From Enterobacter genomosp. O (GTDB lineage: Bacteria; Pseudomonadota; Gammaproteobacteria; Enterobacterales; Enterobacteriaceae): a DNA stretch of 64,000 nucleotides. The translations under genes were made by a program, and so were the position numbers. The stretch is taken from the NCBI RefSeq assembly GCF_001022965.1, contig NZ_LECZ01000025.1:744001-808000 (forward strand), in the 5' to 3' direction. Under the pieces are notes generated by a model. It saw only the letters and a list, made by a program, of their open reading frames with translations. It had not been told where the DNA came from and did no database searches. Shown piece after piece: positions 35,468 through 46,143 of the stretch (its first letter is position 1; each line of letters begins with the position of its first letter).

Positions 35468-36682
35468 CTATGCACGTCGATTAAACGTCCCATGCATCAC
35501 ATTGCCACCATTCTCAAGGCTATCCATATAGTCAGCATACCATTGCAGCATCTCACGTCTGCCATCAAGATATTGCGCATGGTTATAGGTACCACGGATA
35601 GCATTCTTATCAAGATGCGCAAGCTGGGTTTCAATCCATGCGGTGTTGTAGCCTTGTTCATGAAGAACGGTGCTCATGGTATGACGGAATCCATGCCCCG
35701 TAACGCGGCCGGTATAGCCAATTCGCTTAAACACCTGATTGATACTGGCTTCGCTCATTGTTTTACTTGGATCATTACGACCGGGGAACATTAGATGAAA
35801 ATTACCAGTCATTGCCCTGATTTTTTCAATAATTTCCAATGCCTGCACGGATAACGGAACAATATGAGGACGCCGCATTTTCATGCGTTCGGCAGAAATT
35901 TCCCATAACCCTTTATCAGTATAAATTTCAGACCATAACGCACCACGTAATTCACCCGTTCGAACACCAGTGATGATCATTAGTCGGGCGGCTAACACTA
36001 CCAACTCACTACCAGAGTAGCCAGCAAGGGCTTTAAAAAAGGCTGGAAGCTCCTCAATGGTCAGGAATGGATAATGTTTAGACTCATGCCCCTGCATAGC
36101 ACTGGTGAGATCTGGTGCGGGGTTATACTCGGCTCTGCCTGTAACTATGGCGTAGCGAAACACTTCACCACACCGCTGACGTACTTTCTTAGCTTTCTCA
36201 GTCGCACCTCGCTCTTCCATCTTTTTAAGCACGTTAAGCAATTCCAACGGCTTGATGTCTGCAACAGGACGTTGACCGATGAACGGGAAGACATCTTTGT
36301 TGAAGGCTTCAAGAATGTCAGAGGCATATCCCGCAGACCATTTCTTCACTTTCATGTTGTGCCATTCGAGCGCAATTTGCTGAAAGGTGTTTTTTACTTC
36401 TTCGATTTGGGCTAGTTTGCTTTCTTTCTTAAACGCACTCGGATCAACGCCATTAACCAGCAGCTTTTTAGCATCATCTCTTTTGCTTCTGGCATCAGCT
36501 AAGGTAATGGTCGGGTAAACACCAAACACCACACGTTTTTCTTTACCTGCGATACGGTATTTCATGCGCCAGCTTTTGGTGCCGTTAGGGAACACCTCCA
36601 GATACATGCCCCCACCATCTGCTAACTTATAGGGTTTATCTTTAGGCTTGGCATTCTCGACCTGTCTGGCATTGAGCTTCAT
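35468..36682 (-). CDS. P4-type tyrosine integrase of the thrW island
   Basis: This 404-residue integrase catalyses insertion and excision of the island at thrW. The N-terminal arm-binding DUF4102 domain (about 1-85: KPYKLADGGGMYLEVFPNG, RVVFGVYPTITLADAR) is followed by a core-binding SAM-like domain (about 100-185) and the catalytic domain with GVRTGELRGALW (Arg I), HGFRHTMST (HxxR), QLAHLDKNAIRGTYNHAQYL (His and Tyr nucleophile). All catalytic residues are present, so it should be active. It lies inside the island, about 175 bp from the tRNA end, with arm-like repeats between. It resembles IntS/P4-family integrases in length and layout. Confidence 0.95.
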   Translation of the reverse strand: MKLNARQVENAKPKDKPYKLADGGGMYLEVFPNGTKSWRMKYRIAGKEKRVVFGVYPTITLADARSKRDDAKKLLVNGVDPSAFKKESKLAQIEEVKNTFQQIALEWHNMKVKKWSAGYASDILEAFNKDVFPFIGQRPVADIKPLELLNVLKKMEERGATEKAKKVRQRCGEVFRYAIVTGRAEYNPAPDLTSAMQGHESKHYPFLTIEELPAFFKALAGYSGSELVVLAARLMIITGVRTGELRGALWSEIYTDKGLWEISAERMKMRRPHIVPLSVQALEIIEKIRAMTGNFHLMFPGRNDPSKTMSEASINQVFKRIGYTGRVTGHGFRHTMSTVLHEQGYNTAWIETQLAHLDKNAIRGTYNHAQYLDGRREMLQWYADYMDSLENGGNVMHGTFNRRA

Positions 36683-36683
36683 T

Positions 36684-36734
36684 TGGGGGCATCTCCTCTA
36701 GACCGAATACAACATGCCCCCACTGATGCCCCCA
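36684..36734. repeat. Putative arm-type integrase sites, right end
   Basis: ATGCCCCCA occurs at 36714-36722 and 36726-36734 (12 bp apart) and as its inverse TGGGGGCAT at 36684-36692, overlapping the integrase ribosome-site region. The same paired motif occurs inside the left end at 11042-11062. Binding here could also let the integrase repress its own gene (inference). Confidence 0.6.
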
Positions 36735-36855
36735 ACTCACCGTAGATTTTCGTGAACGTGAGTAGACGAGCAGAGACAACAAGGGCCGTGAAACGGCATA
36801 TTATAAGGATTTAAAGGGTGTTTGAGTAGACTTAGGGAGACGTTAAAATAGGTAG

Positions 36856-36874
36856 GATGGTGCCGATAATAGGA
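36856..36874. repeat. att direct repeat at the thrW 3' end
   Basis: GATGGTGCCGATAATAGGA, identical to 10964-10982, covers the CCA end and 3' acceptor strand of thrW. Insertion recreates a complete tRNA gene. Confidence 0.85.
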
Positions 36875-36933
36875 GTCGAACCTACGACCTTCGCATTACG
36901 AATGCGCTGCTCTACCAACTGAGCTATATCGGC
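36858..36933 (-). tRNA. thrW: tRNA-Thr (anticodon CGT)
   Basis: The minus strand gives a full 76-nt cloverleaf: acceptor GCCGATA pairing with TATCGGC, D-loop AGTTGGTAGAGC, anticodon loop TTCGTAA (anticodon CGT, reading ACG), T-arm GTTCGACTC and an encoded CCA end. Its position directly beside proA is that of thrW in E. coli, a known integration hotspot. Its 3' end forms the island attachment site. Confidence 0.97.
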
Positions 36934-37044
36934 CCTGAGAGGCCGGTTACGAGCGTAACCACGGGGCAAAAGGTTAGATCTATCCGGGTGATGCGTCAAT
37001 GCCCTTTTGAATCAAATGGCTACTTTTGCATCACCCGTGATTAT

Positions 37045-38298
37045 TTACGCACGAATCGTATCGTCGCCGAAGCCGATCCACTTGTAAGTGGTGAGTGCTT
37101 CGAGGCCCATCGGACCACGCGCGTGCAGTTTCTGCGTGCTGACCGCCACCTCAGCGCCGAGGCCGAACTGGCCGCCGTCGGTGAAGCGCGTTGAAGCATT
37201 GACGTATACCGCGGAAGAATCCACCTCGTTCACGAAGCGATCGGCGTTGCGCAGCGTGCGCGTCAGGATAGCGTCGGAGTGCTGCGTCCCATGTTCACGA
37301 ATGTGCGCAATGGCGTCGTCGAGATCGGTAACGATTTTCACGTTCAGGTCCAGCGACAGGAACTCGTCGTCGTACTGCTCCGCTTTTACAGGAACGACAT
37401 TCGCCGGGCCATCCTGCAGCAGCGCGAGCGCGTTGGCGTCAGCATGCAGCGTCACGCCGCTCTCTGCCATCTGTTTGCTCAGGGCCGGCAGGAAGGTATT
37501 CGCAATACCCTGATGCACCAGCAGCGTTTCCACGGTGTTACAGGTGCTTGGGCGCTGGGTTTTCGCGTTCACGATAATCTTCAGCGCCGGTTCAATCTCA
37601 GCGCTGTCGTCCACCACGATATGACATACGCCGATACCGCCGGTGATCACCGGGATCGTCGACTGCTCGCGGCACAGCTTGTGCAGGCCCGCGCCGCCGC
37701 GTGGGATCAGCATGTCGATGTATTTGTCCATGCGCAGCATTTCGTTGACCAGCGCGCGGTCAGGGCTCTCGATCGCCTGCACGGCACCCGCGGGTAAGCC
37801 ACACTCTTCCAGCGCCTGCTGAATGACTTTTACCGTCGCGGCGTTAGTGCGCCAGGTCTCTTTGCCACCGCGCAGAATAGCGGCGTTACCGGTTTTCAGG
37901 CACAGGGAGGCCACATCAACCGTTACGTTTGGACGAGCTTCATAAATAACGCCGATGACGCCGAGCGGCACGCGGCGGCGCTCAAGGCGTAAACCGCTAT
38001 CGAGCAGCCCACCGTCGATCACCTGCCCGACCGGGTCGGCCAGATTACAGACCTGGCGGACATCGTTGGCGATGCCTTTCAGGCGCGCCGGCGTCAGCGC
38101 CAGACGGTCGAGCATCGCTTCGCTCAAACCGTTACGGCGGGCTTCCAGCAGATCCTGCTCGTTGGCGAGCAAAATCTCCTGGGACTGGGATTCCAGATAA
38201 TCAGCGATTTTTTCCAGCACGCGGTTTTTCTCGCGGCTGGAAAGGAGCGCCAGTTTGTAAGAGGCGGCCTTCGCGGCGGCGCCCATTTGTTCCAGCAT
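37045..38298 (-). CDS. proA: Gamma-glutamyl phosphate reductase
   Basis: ProA reduces gamma-glutamyl phosphate to glutamate-5-semialdehyde with NADPH, the second step of proline synthesis. The 417 residues equal the E. coli length. The aldehyde-dehydrogenase-type catalytic Cys lies in [18 protein letters not shown] (about residue 255), and the family motif [14 protein letters not shown] and C-terminal [28 protein letters not shown] are present. It starts 11 bp after proB on the same strand, forming the proBA operon, and ends 111 bp before thrW. Confidence 0.97.
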   Translation of the reverse strand: MLEQMGAAAKAASYKLALLSSREKNRVLEKIADYLESQSQEILLANEQDLLEARRNGLSEAMLDRLALTPARLKGIANDVRQVCNLADPVGQVIDGGLLDSGLRLERRRVPLGVIGVIYEARPNVTVDVASLCLKTGNAAILRGGKETWRTNAATVKVIQQALEECGLPAGAVQAIESPDRALVNEMLRMDKYIDMLIPRGGAGLHKLCREQSTIPVITGGIGVCHIVVDDSAEIEPALKIIVNAKTQRPSTCNTVETLLVHQGIANTFLPALSKQMAESGVTLHADANALALLQDGPANVVPVKAEQYDDEFLSLDLNVKIVTDLDDAIAHIREHGTQHSDAILTRTLRNADRFVNEVDSSAVYVNASTRFTDGGQFGLGAEVAVSTQKLHARGPMGLEALTTYKWIGFGDDTIRA

Positions 38299-38309
38299 GT
38301 TCTGGCTCC

Positions 38310-39413
38310 TTAACGAATAATCATGTCATCGCGATGCACGGCAACCGGGCCATATTCATAGCCCAGAATGGCGTCGATCTGCTGCGAGTGGTGACCCGCA
38401 ATGCGGCGCAGCGCGTCGCTGTTATAGCGGCTTACGCCGTGAGCGATGTCGCGACCTTCGAGGTTACGGATACGGATCACTTCACCACGGGAGAAGTTGC
38501 CTGTCACGCTTTTAATTCCTTTAGGAAGTAATGAACTTCCTCGTTCCAGAATCGCGGCGGTAGCCCCTTCATCTACGACCAGTTCGCCTGCCGGAGGCGC
38601 GCCAAATATCCAGCGTTTACGGTTTTCCAGCGGGGATTCCTGGGCGTGGAAGCGCGTGCCGACGGAAATACCTTCCATCACGTCGCCAATCACGCCCGGG
38701 CGGCTGCCCGACGCAATGATGGTGTCAATACCGGCGCGGCACGCCACGTCAGCGGCCTGCAGCTTGGTCCCCATACCGCCCGTTCCCAGGCCAGACACGC
38801 TGTCGCCGGCGATGGCGCGCAGCGCATCGTCGATGCCGTGAACGTCGGTAATCAGCTCGGCTTCCGGGTTGGAGCGCGGATCGGCGGTGAACAGCCCCTG
38901 CTGATCGGTCAGAAGCAGTAATTTATCGGCACCGGCCAGAATCGCGGCCAGCGCAGAGAGGTTATCGTTATCACCCACTTTGATTTCAGCGGTGGCAACG
39001 GCATCGTTTTCGTTAATAACGGGAACGATATTGTTGTCCAGCAGCGCGCGAAGGGTATCGCGGGCATTCAGGAATCGCTCCCGGTCTTCCATATCGGCAC
39101 GCGTCAGCAGCATCTGCCCGACGTGGATGCCATAGATAGAGAACAGCTGTTCCCAGAGTTGAATGAGTCGGCTTTGCCCCACGGCGGCCAGCAGCTGTTT
39201 GGAGGCGATCGTCGCGGGGAGTTCGGGGTAACCCAGGTGTTCACGCCCGGCGGCAATCGCCCCGGAGGTCACTATCACAATACGATGCCCTGCGGCATGT
39301 AGCTGAGCGCACTGACGTACAAGCTCAACAATGTGGGCGCGATTTAGGCGGCGCGATCCGCCTGTTAAAACACTGGTACCGAGTTTTACCACCAGCGTCT
39401 GGCTGTCACTCAT
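38310..39413 (-). CDS. proB: Glutamate 5-kinase
   Basis: ProB phosphorylates L-glutamate at the gamma-carboxyl with ATP, the first and proline-inhibited step of proline synthesis. The 367 residues match E. coli. An amino-acid kinase domain (about 1-255: [35 protein letters not shown] motif [19 protein letters not shown]) is followed by a C-terminal PUA domain (about 275-360). It leads the proBA operon and is divergent from phoE across a 304-bp intergenic region. Confidence 0.97.
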   Translation of the reverse strand: MSDSQTLVVKLGTSVLTGGSRRLNRAHIVELVRQCAQLHAAGHRIVIVTSGAIAAGREHLGYPELPATIASKQLLAAVGQSRLIQLWEQLFSIYGIHVGQMLLTRADMEDRERFLNARDTLRALLDNNIVPVINENDAVATAEIKVGDNDNLSALAAILAGADKLLLLTDQQGLFTADPRSNPEAELITDVHGIDDALRAIAGDSVSGLGTGGMGTKLQAADVACRAGIDTIIASGSRPGVIGDVMEGISVGTRFHAQESPLENRKRWIFGAPPAGELVVDEGATAAILERGSSLLPKGIKSVTGNFSRGEVIRIRNLEGRDIAHGVSRYNSDALRRIAGHHSQQIDAILGYEYGPVAVHRDDMIIR

Positions 39414-39602
39414 GATTCTCTGCCGTTCAACGATAAGGGAAAGTAATGTCGAACGAACGTTTTAACAGGAGTCAGCCCTGTTGCCAACTGCCTTAGCACA
39501 TCGCGAAACACTTTGTTGCGCGGGATCAGGAAGCGTAGCGGGAGAATTTGACACATTTATTACCGAAATAATAAATCACCGTTTTTTAAAATTATTCTTA
39601 GT

Positions 39603-39635
39603 TTGTCATAAAAGTTTCACTCCAGAACGATAAAA
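39603..39635 (+). promoter_or_regulatory. Pho box and promoter of phoE
   Basis: TTGTCATAAAAGTTTCAC (39603-39620) closely fits the Pho box consensus of two CTGTCAT-like repeats and takes the place of a -35 element. GATAAAA at 39629-39635 is a suitable -10 region. PhoB-dependent induction under phosphate limitation is established for phoE in E. coli. Confidence 0.75.
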
Positions 39636-39717
39636 CCCTTCCTGTTTTTTCACGGGACTTAAGCATGAGCTTATCGTCCAGCGAATTTTTTAGCGCGTTT
39701 ATAAGACAGGATCGAAA

Positions 39718-40770
39718 ATGAAAAAGAGCACTCTGGCATTAGTGGTTATGGGCGTAGTGGCTTCTGCATCCGTTCACGCAGCTGAAGTTTATAATAAAGA
39801 CGGTAATAAACTGGACGTGTACGGCAAAGTTAAAGCCATGCACTACATCAGTGATGACGACACTAAAGACGGCGACCAGACTTACGTTCGTTTCGGTTTT
39901 AAAGGCGAAACACAGATTAACGATCAGCTGACGGGCTATGGCCGTTGGGAATCCGAATTTGCGGGCAACAAAGCCGAGAGCGACTCCTCCCAGAAAACCC
40001 GTCTGGCGTTCGCGGGCCTGAAGCTGAAAAACTTCGGTTCTCTGGATTACGGCCGTAACCTGGGCGCCCTGTATGACGTCGAAGCCTGGACCGATATGTT
40101 CCCTGAGTTCGGCGGCGACTCTTCCGCGCAGACCGATAACTTCATGACCAAGCGTGCTACCGGCCTTGCCACCTACCGTAACACCGACTTCTTCGGCGCG
40201 GTTGACGGCCTGGACATGACCCTGCAATACCAGGGCAAAAACGAAAACCGTGACGCCAAGAAACAGAACGGTGACGGTTTTGGTACCTCTCTGTCCTATG
40301 ACTTCGGCGGCAGCGATTTCGCAGTCAGCGGCGCTTACACCAGCTCTGACCGCACCAATGCTCAGAACCTGCTGGCGCGTGGTCAGGGGCAAAAAGCAGA
40401 AGCCTGGGCAACCGGTCTGAAATATGACGCGAACGATATTTATCTGGCCGCCATGTATTCAGAAACCCGCAACATGACCCCAATTTCAGGTGGTTTTGCA
40501 AATAAAGCGCAGAACTTTGAAGTCGTTGCACAATATCAGTTCGATTTCGGTCTGCGTCCGTCCCTGGGTTATGTCCAGTCTAAAGGCAAAGATATCGAAG
40601 GTATCGGTGACGAAGATTTGGTGAAATATATTGACGTTGGCGCGACCTATTACTTCAACAAAAATATGTCCGCGTTTGTTGATTATAAAATCAACCAGAT
40701 TGACGACAAAAATAAACTGGGCGTGAGCAGCGATGACATTGTTGCTCTGGGCATGACCTACCAGTTCTGA
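39718..40770 (+). CDS. phoE: Phosphate-limitation-induced outer-membrane porin PhoE
   Basis: PhoE is a trimeric, anion-preferring porin with 16 beta strands. The 350 residues comprise a 21-residue signal peptide ([21 protein letters not shown]) and the mature [21 protein letters not shown] start typical of OmpC/OmpF/PhoE. The protein ends in YQF, the C-terminal Phe signal for BAM assembly. Gene position next to proB and the Pho box upstream separate it from ompC and ompF. A strong terminator follows. Confidence 0.95.
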   Translation: MKKSTLALVVMGVVASASVHAAEVYNKDGNKLDVYGKVKAMHYISDDDTKDGDQTYVRFGFKGETQINDQLTGYGRWESEFAGNKAESDSSQKTRLAFAGLKLKNFGSLDYGRNLGALYDVEAWTDMFPEFGGDSSAQTDNFMTKRATGLATYRNTDFFGAVDGLDMTLQYQGKNENRDAKKQNGDGFGTSLSYDFGGSDFAVSGAYTSSDRTNAQNLLARGQGQKAEAWATGLKYDANDIYLAAMYSETRNMTPISGGFANKAQNFEVVAQYQFDFGLRPSLGYVQSKGKDIEGIGDEDLVKYIDVGATYYFNKNMSAFVDYKINQIDDKNKLGVSSDDIVALGMTYQF

Positions 40771-40781
40771 TTATGCGAAAT

Positions 40782-40810
40782 AAAAAAACCGGCGTGATGC
40801 CGGTTTTTTT
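40782..40810. terminator. Terminator of phoE
   Basis: A GC stem CCGGC/GCCGG around GTGAT is flanked by seven A and seven T residues, giving a strong bidirectional intrinsic terminator. Confidence 0.93.
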
Positions 40811-40833
40811 GTCGGGAATTAATGCGGTCTGGT

Positions 40834-40917
40834 GCCCTCACCCCGGCCCTCTCCCACAGGGAGAGGGAGAAGAGCATCAGTTTTTGTAGGCCGGGTAAGG
40901 CGAAGCCGCCACCCGGC
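40834..40917. repeat. Two intergenic repeat elements (CCCTCACCCC-type hairpin and REP)
   Basis: The first contains CCCTCACCCC followed by the perfect hairpin CCCTCTCCC/GGGAGAGGG (40847-40867). The second, GTAGGCCGGGTAAGGCGAAG...CCACCCGGC (40886-40917), is a classic REP unit. Related copies occur at 44916-44951, 46106-46134 and 58154-58230 in this window. Confidence 0.8.
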
Positions 40918-40929
40918 GTCGTGACACCA

Positions 40930-41331
40930 TCAGGCAGTCAGCTTCACCGCTTCGCTGGAAAAGTCATCCGCTGGTTCGAACTTCAGATCCAGGGTTGCCA
41001 GCAGCGCGCTTGCTTTAGCGTGGAACTCTTTCAGCGTATATTCGAGGCGATCGATCACTTCCTGATCTTTAATGGTGGTGGCCTGCCAGTTGCCGTCTTT
41101 ATTAAACAGGCCAAACTGGTAGCTATACGTAAAACGTTTTTCCTCTGCTTCCATTTCCATCCACCAGCCCCAGAATTCACGTTTTTCGGGTGCAGGCTTC
41201 ACGTTGACGCATACAGCCAGGCAGTCGAAAAAAAAGCGATTCTCTTCACACTGCTCTTCTCGAATATACGGGCCGAGAGCCATAAACTTCTTAATCAGTC
41301 TACTTTTCGGGTGTCCACTCGGTAACGTCAT
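40930..41331 (-). CDS. crl: Sigma factor-binding protein Crl
   Basis: Crl binds sigma-S (RpoS) and helps it assemble with core RNA polymerase, raising expression of stationary-phase genes such as those for curli. The product is 133 residues from ATG 41331, which sits behind AAGGAG; an 8-residue upstream extension is discounted. Family landmarks are [29 protein letters not shown] N-terminus (residues 1-25), [13 protein letters not shown] [10 protein letters not shown] and [10 protein letters not shown]. It lies between phoE and frsA as in E. coli. Confidence 0.96.
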   Translation of the reverse strand: MTLPSGHPKSRLIKKFMALGPYIREEQCEENRFFFDCLAVCVNVKPAPEKREFWGWWMEMEAEEKRFTYSYQFGLFNKDGNWQATTIKDQEVIDRLEYTLKEFHAKASALLATLDLKFEPADDFSSEAVKLTA

Positions 41332-41388
41332 TGCGATCTCCTTTTGTGAAGCCACTGTTTTACCAAACCAGCAAAATTTAGCAAACTA

Positions 41389-42633
41389 TTAACACAATCT
41401 CTGAGCGATCCAGCGCGTAATCTCTTTCAGTGCTTTGTCGAAATTCTGATAGACCGGGCTGAACGGCACCTCAAGCAATTTGCCATCCGCAGATGACGAC
41501 GTGATTAAGCGCGACTCTTCTTCCGGGCTGAACGGATCGTTTTTCCAGAACCCCGACAGCATCGGCGTTGGGCAGCGTCGTCCCAGCAAACCCTGCGTTT
41601 TTAACGAGTAGCGATTGAGCTCAACGCGCAGCGCTTCGTCTGATGCATCATGCATGCCAAGGCGGCTGGCCAGCACGTCAAGGTACATTTCAGGTACGCT
41701 ACCCTGGCGCGCGGGATCGCTGAGCAGGGCGTGAACGACCGGCCCAAGGCAGGCGACGGCTTTCAGACGAGAAGCTTCAAGGTAGGCCAGACGCACCGCG
41801 ACGTTCGCGCCAAAACGGAAGCCAAATGCCGCCACGCGGGTGTGGTCAACCCACGGAATGTTTTCAAGCGCTTTTAGCGCATGCTGGTGCAGCAGGCTCG
41901 AATCCTGAGTCAGTTTCCACTTGGATGAGAAACCAATTGAGGGCATATCCAGCGTCAGCATCGCGATCCCTTTTGGTGCGAAGTAGCGCTCGTACAGGCT
42001 GTAATAGTCGATCTGCAACGAATCCAGCCCCCCGCACATCAGTACGGTCGGGAACGGGCCTTCCCCTTCAGGCATATGCAGGAACCCGGTAACGGGCGCG
42101 CCACCCGGAATGGTAAACTCAAGTTCGCGCATCTGGCCCGGCAAGCGTTGAGCCGCCTCTTCATAGGCGCGATTCGCCAGCGCCTGAGCCTGCTCGGCCA
42201 GTTCATCGCCTTTTAAATGCGGGTAGGCGGCAATCCCGTAAAGGTTAGCGGCATGCAGCCAGTGCTTGCCGCTGAGCGTGGCGTCCTCTTCCTGGCTGGC
42301 TTTTTGCTGCCAGAGCATCGCCTGTTTCGACCACTCGTAGATCCAGTTACCGCCGCGGTAGCCCACCACCGTATCGTAGAGTTCGCTGTCGGTACGTTCG
42401 GCTTCACTCATTACGATACGCGCCTGCACGTCGAGGATTTCACGCGGATCGATACCGCGCCAGACCCACATCAGGCGGTTAATCATGCGATACCAGTGAG
42501 GCACGTTTTTACCGTCTAACGCAGACTGGACGGCAGGTTGGGTACCCGGATTAAAGCGACGCACCAGCGTCGACGTTTCAGGGTGTTTGAAACGGGGTTT
42601 GAAGAGAGTTTCGGTGAGATTCGCCTGCGTCAT
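41389..42633 (-). CDS. frsA: Esterase/fermentation-respiration switch protein FrsA
   Basis: FrsA is an alpha/beta-hydrolase-fold cytoplasmic protein reported to bind unphosphorylated EIIA-Glc and to shift the balance of fermentation and respiration; an esterase activity has been described. The 414 residues from ATG 42633 (behind GGAGG) equal the E. coli length. The nucleophile elbow region is [11 protein letters not shown], with Arg or Phe where classical hydrolases have Ser, and [12 protein letters not shown] forms the oxyanion region. A longer upstream frame is discounted. Confidence 0.95.
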   Translation of the reverse strand: MTQANLTETLFKPRFKHPETSTLVRRFNPGTQPAVQSALDGKNVPHWYRMINRLMWVWRGIDPREILDVQARIVMSEAERTDSELYDTVVGYRGGNWIYEWSKQAMLWQQKASQEEDATLSGKHWLHAANLYGIAAYPHLKGDELAEQAQALANRAYEEAAQRLPGQMRELEFTIPGGAPVTGFLHMPEGEGPFPTVLMCGGLDSLQIDYYSLYERYFAPKGIAMLTLDMPSIGFSSKWKLTQDSSLLHQHALKALENIPWVDHTRVAAFGFRFGANVAVRLAYLEASRLKAVACLGPVVHALLSDPARQGSVPEMYLDVLASRLGMHDASDEALRVELNRYSLKTQGLLGRRCPTPMLSGFWKNDPFSPEEESRLITSSSADGKLLEVPFSPVYQNFDKALKEITRWIAQRLC

Positions 42634-42699
42634 TGCGTTGCCTCCATGGATACGTCGTATAGAGACTATTGTAACGCGGTGCAGGCTAAAAAGAACAAC

Positions 42700-42716
42700 G
42701 CCCGGCATAGCCGGGC
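42700..42716 (-). terminator. Terminator of gpt
   Basis: GCCCGGC/GCCGGGC with an ATA loop is followed on the minus strand by GTTGTTCTTTTT. It separates gpt from frsA. Confidence 0.75.
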
Positions 42717-42737
42717 GTGTAAAGTTACGTACTGATA

Positions 42738-43196
42738 TTAACGGCCTGAAATAGGCGGTACAAAGACCACGCCCATATCCCATGGCTGTTCAATCCAGGT
42801 ATCCTGCGGGATATCAATCACGTAATCGTCAACCAGTGGGCGACCCGCTGGTTTCGCGAAAATAGTCACGAAATGCGCTTTTGGATACATTTCGCGGATG
42901 GCCACCGCAGTACCGCCGGTATCCACCAGGTCATCAATAACGATGAAACCTTCACCGTCGCCTTCCGCGCGTTTCAGTACGGTCAGCTCGCGCTGGTTGT
43001 CATGGTCATAGCTGGAGATGCATACGGTATCGACATGACGAATGCCCAGCTCACGTGCCAGCAGCGCCCCCGGTACCAGACCGCCACGGCTGACGGCAAT
43101 AATGCCTTTCCACTGTTCGGAAGGCATCAGACGCGCAGCCAGTTTGCGTGCGTGAATCTGCAACATGTCCCAGGTGACGACGTATTTTTCGCTCAT
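42738..43196 (-). CDS. gpt: Xanthine-guanine phosphoribosyltransferase
   Basis: Gpt salvages guanine, xanthine and, less well, hypoxanthine by transfer to PRPP. The 152 residues equal E. coli Gpt. The PRPP-binding motif is [14 protein letters not shown] and the N-terminal [20 protein letters not shown] is characteristic. It is a peripheral inner-membrane/cytoplasmic tetramer. It is divergent from pepD, as in E. coli. Confidence 0.97.
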   Translation of the reverse strand: MSEKYVVTWDMLQIHARKLAARLMPSEQWKGIIAVSRGGLVPGALLARELGIRHVDTVCISSYDHDNQRELTVLKRAEGDGEGFIVIDDLVDTGGTAVAIREMYPKAHFVTIFAKPAGRPLVDDYVIDIPQDTWIEQPWDMGVVFVPPISGR

Positions 43197-43456
43197 GTGA
43201 AGTGTCCCAGCCTGTTTTTATACGGCTTAAAAAGTGTTCGAGGGGGAAATAGGTTGCGCGAGATTATAGAGATCTGACGCACTAAAAACCAGTGTTTAGC
43301 GCCCTCTGCCTGAGTTTTTACATGCTTTATGCTACCAGCCAGCAGAGAAAGTGGTATTCTCAGTTTCATCTCGCAAGCCTGACTTGTGGTAACTATTAAC
43401 CTGCTAACCCTGTGACCTGCAACCCTGTTTGCAGCGCCTCGACAAGGAGACTTATC

Positions 43457-44914
43457 GTGTCTGAACTGTCTCAATTATCTCCGCAGCCGCTGTGGGATAT
43501 TTTTGCCAAAATCTGCTCCATTCCACACCCTTCCTACCATGAAGAACAGCTTGCCGAACATATTATGGGTTGGGCGAAGGAAAAAGGCCTGCATGCTGAA
43601 CGTGACCAGGTTGGCAACATTCTGATCCGCAAGCCCGCTACCGCAGGCATGGAAAACCGTAAACCGGTTGTGCTGCAGGCGCACCTGGACATGGTGCCAC
43701 AGAAGAACAACGACACCGTTCACGACTTCACTAAAGATCCGATTCAACCGTACATCGACGGCGACTGGGTGAAAGCGCGCGGCACTACGCTTGGCGCAGA
43801 TAACGGGATCGGCATGGCCTCTGCGCTGGCCGTGCTGGCTGACGACAGCGTTGAGCACGGTCCGCTGGAAGTGCTGCTGACCATGACTGAAGAAGCGGGT
43901 ATGGACGGCGCATTCGGTCTGCAGGCGAACTGGCTGCAGGCGGATATTCTGATCAACACCGACTCCGAAGAAGAAGGCGAGATCTACATGGGCTGCGCGG
44001 GCGGGATTGATTTCATCTCTACCCTGCCGCTGTCGCGCGAAGCGATTCCTGCCGGTTTCCAGACCTTCAAGCTGACGCTGAAAGGGCTGAAAGGCGGCCA
44101 CTCCGGCGGTGATATTCACCTGGGCCTGGGGAATGCCAACAAACTGCTGGCGCGCTTCCTGGCAGGTCATGCGGCTGAACTGGACCTGCGTCTGGTCGAT
44201 TTCAACGGCGGTACGCTGCGCAACGCGATCCCGCGCGAAGCGTTCGCCACCGTGGCGGTGCCGGCGGCAAAAGCGGACGAGCTGAAAAAGCTCTCCAGCG
44301 TGTACCTGGATATCCTGAAAAACGAACTGTCAGCAAAAGAGAAAAATCTGACCGTGGTGCTGGAATCCGTCTCCACGGATAAAGCCGCGCTGACCGCAAA
44401 GTCTCGTGACACCTTCGTTCAGTTGCTGAATGCGACGCCAAACGGCGTGATCCGCAACTCTGACGTGGCGAAAGGCGTGGTGGAAACCTCCCTGAACGTG
44501 GGCGTAGTAACCATGAGCGACGACAGCGCGGAAATCATCTGCCTGATCCGCTCACTTATCGACAGCGGTAAAGAGTACGTAGTGAGCATGCTGGAGTCTC
44601 TGGGCACGCTGGCGGGCGCAAAAACCTCCGCTAAAGGCAGCTACCCGGGCTGGCAGCCGGATGCGAGCTCTCCGGTGATGGCACTGGTGCGTGAAACTTA
44701 CCAGCGTCTGTTCAACAGCACCCCGAACATCCAGGTGATCCACGCCGGTCTGGAATGTGGCCTGTTCAAAAAGCCGTATCCGGACATGGACATGGTTTCT
44801 ATCGGGCCAACCATTACCGGACCACACTCACCGGATGAGCAGGTTCATATCGAAAGCGTGGGCCATTACTGGACACTGCTGACTGAACTGCTGAAAGCGA
44901 TTCCTGCTAAGTAA
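43457..44914 (+). CDS. pepD: Cytosol non-specific dipeptidase (aminoacyl-histidine dipeptidase)
   Basis: PepD hydrolyses dipeptides, including Xaa-His, as a cytoplasmic M20-family zinc enzyme. It starts at GTG 43457, preceded by AAGGAGA, giving 485 residues, the E. coli length; the upstream in-frame ATG at 43412 is rejected. Metal-ligand motifs are VLQAHLDMVP, GADNGIG, TMTEEAGMDGA, NTDSEEEGEI and a late HAGLECG. A hairpin repeat just after the stop may end transcription. Confidence 0.96.
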   Translation: MSELSQLSPQPLWDIFAKICSIPHPSYHEEQLAEHIMGWAKEKGLHAERDQVGNILIRKPATAGMENRKPVVLQAHLDMVPQKNNDTVHDFTKDPIQPYIDGDWVKARGTTLGADNGIGMASALAVLADDSVEHGPLEVLLTMTEEAGMDGAFGLQANWLQADILINTDSEEEGEIYMGCAGGIDFISTLPLSREAIPAGFQTFKLTLKGLKGGHSGGDIHLGLGNANKLLARFLAGHAAELDLRLVDFNGGTLRNAIPREAFATVAVPAAKADELKKLSSVYLDILKNELSAKEKNLTVVLESVSTDKAALTAKSRDTFVQLLNATPNGVIRNSDVAKGVVETSLNVGVVTMSDDSAEIICLIRSLIDSGKEYVVSMLESLGTLAGAKTSAKGSYPGWQPDASSPVMALVRETYQRLFNSTPNIQVIHAGLECGLFKKPYPDMDMVSIGPTITGPHSPDEQVHIESVGHYWTLLTELLKAIPAK

Positions 44915-44915
44915 T

Positions 44916-44951
44916 ACCCTCACCCCAGCCCTCTCCCAAAGGGGAGAGGGT
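44916..44951. repeat. CCCTCACCCC-type intergenic hairpin repeat
   Basis: This is a second copy of the element after phoE: CCCTCACCCC, then CCCTCTCCC (44929-44937) pairing with GGGAGAGGG (44942-44950). It lies between the convergent ends of pepD and dinB. Confidence 0.75.
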
Positions 44952-44976
44952 GTACAACATCGTGCCACCGGTCTTT

Positions 44977-46035
44977 TTACAATCCCAATACCAGCTGTCG
45001 TTCCAGCTGCGGGTCCAGCAGCGTGACGTGCAACCCCACCAGCCTGACTCCGCGCCCTGCCCGCCGCTCTTCCCATGCCTTTTTCGCCGTCGCAATGAGA
45101 TCGTCTTTATTCAGACGCGGCCAGACGTGTTCCTGCGTGGTCTGCTGGAAGTCGTTGAATTTTAGCTTGATACCCTGACGGGCAATAAGCAGGTCCGGTT
45201 TTACTTTAATTAAGCGTCGTTCCAGCTCCGGGTAGAGCTGTTCTGTGATAATGAATTCGCATTCGGACCAGTCATGAATATCTTCACTGAGGGTTCGCTC
45301 AACGCCAACGGATTTCCGTAACCGTTCGCTGTTCACATCGCGATCGTCAATCCCCTGGCTGCGCTCCCACAGCACACGGCCAAACTTGCCAAAGCGCTTG
45401 AGCAGCATGGCGAGATCGCTTCGCTGCACATCTTCGCAGGTGCGTAATCCCATGCTTTCCAGCTTTGCGGCGGAGACTTTTCCCACCCCGGGGATTTTGC
45501 CGAGCGGCAGCGTTTTTAAAAATGCAGGCACCTCTTCCGGCGTGATGACGTACTGGCCGTTGGGCTTATTCAAATCGGAGGCAATTTTGGCGAGGAATTT
45601 AACGGGTGCCACGCCCGCCGATGCGGTCAGATTCAGCTCGTTGAAAATCGTCTGGCGGATCTCCTGAGCCATTAGCGTGGCGGAGCCGTGACAATGCACG
45701 CTGTCGGTAACATCCAGATAGGCTTCGTCCAGCGACAGCGGTTCAATCAGAGAGGTATAGCGGGAGAAGATTTCGCGAATATGAACCGAGGCTTCCTTAT
45801 AGGCGTCAAACCGGCCTGGCAGGAGCGTGAGATGAGGGCAAAGCTTTAAGGCCATCGCCGTCGGCATGGCGCTACGCACGCCAAATTTGCGCGCAGGGTA
45901 GTTTGCGGTGCTGATCACCCCCCGCTGCACGCGGCTGCCGCCAATGGCGATGGGAATATCCCGCAGCGCCGGGTTGTCACGCATCTCCACTGCGGCAAAA
46001 AAGCAGTCCATATCAACATGGATAATTTTGCGCAT
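44977..46035 (-). CDS. dinB: DNA polymerase IV
   Basis: DinB is a Y-family translesion polymerase induced by DNA damage. The 352 residues cover palm/fingers ([18 protein letters not shown] with catalytic Asp8; [11 protein letters not shown] with Asp103/Glu104), thumb helix-hairpin-helix ([19 protein letters not shown]) and the little-finger domain. The C-terminus RQLVLGL is the expected beta-clamp-binding peptide. A LexA box overlaps its promoter. It lies between pepD and nqrM. Confidence 0.96.
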   Translation of the reverse strand: MRKIIHVDMDCFFAAVEMRDNPALRDIPIAIGGSRVQRGVISTANYPARKFGVRSAMPTAMALKLCPHLTLLPGRFDAYKEASVHIREIFSRYTSLIEPLSLDEAYLDVTDSVHCHGSATLMAQEIRQTIFNELNLTASAGVAPVKFLAKIASDLNKPNGQYVITPEEVPAFLKTLPLGKIPGVGKVSAAKLESMGLRTCEDVQRSDLAMLLKRFGKFGRVLWERSQGIDDRDVNSERLRKSVGVERTLSEDIHDWSECEFIITEQLYPELERRLIKVKPDLLIARQGIKLKFNDFQQTTQEHVWPRLNKDDLIATAKKAWEERRAGRGVRLVGLHVTLLDPQLERQLVLGL

Positions 46036-46052
46036 AGTAAGCCCTCACTCAT

Positions 46053-46072
46053 TACTGGATAAGTATACAGTA
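46053..46072 (-). promoter_or_regulatory. LexA (SOS) box of dinB
   Basis: On the minus strand TACTGTATACTTATCCAGTA fits the TACTG(TA)5CAGTA consensus with CTGT and CAGTA ends intact. It ends 18 bp before the dinB start codon. Confidence 0.88.
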
Positions 46073-46105
46073 AACAAATGAGGATTGAGAAGCTGATCTA
46101 AGAAC

Positions 46106-46134
46106 GCCGGGTGGCGGCTTTGCCTTACCCGGCC
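46106..46134. repeat. REP element
   Basis: GCCGGGTGGCGG...CCTTACCCGGCC forms the typical imperfect REP stem-loop between nqrM and dinB, where it may also stabilise or end the nqr transcript. Confidence 0.8.
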
Positions 46135-46143
46135 GACAAAAAC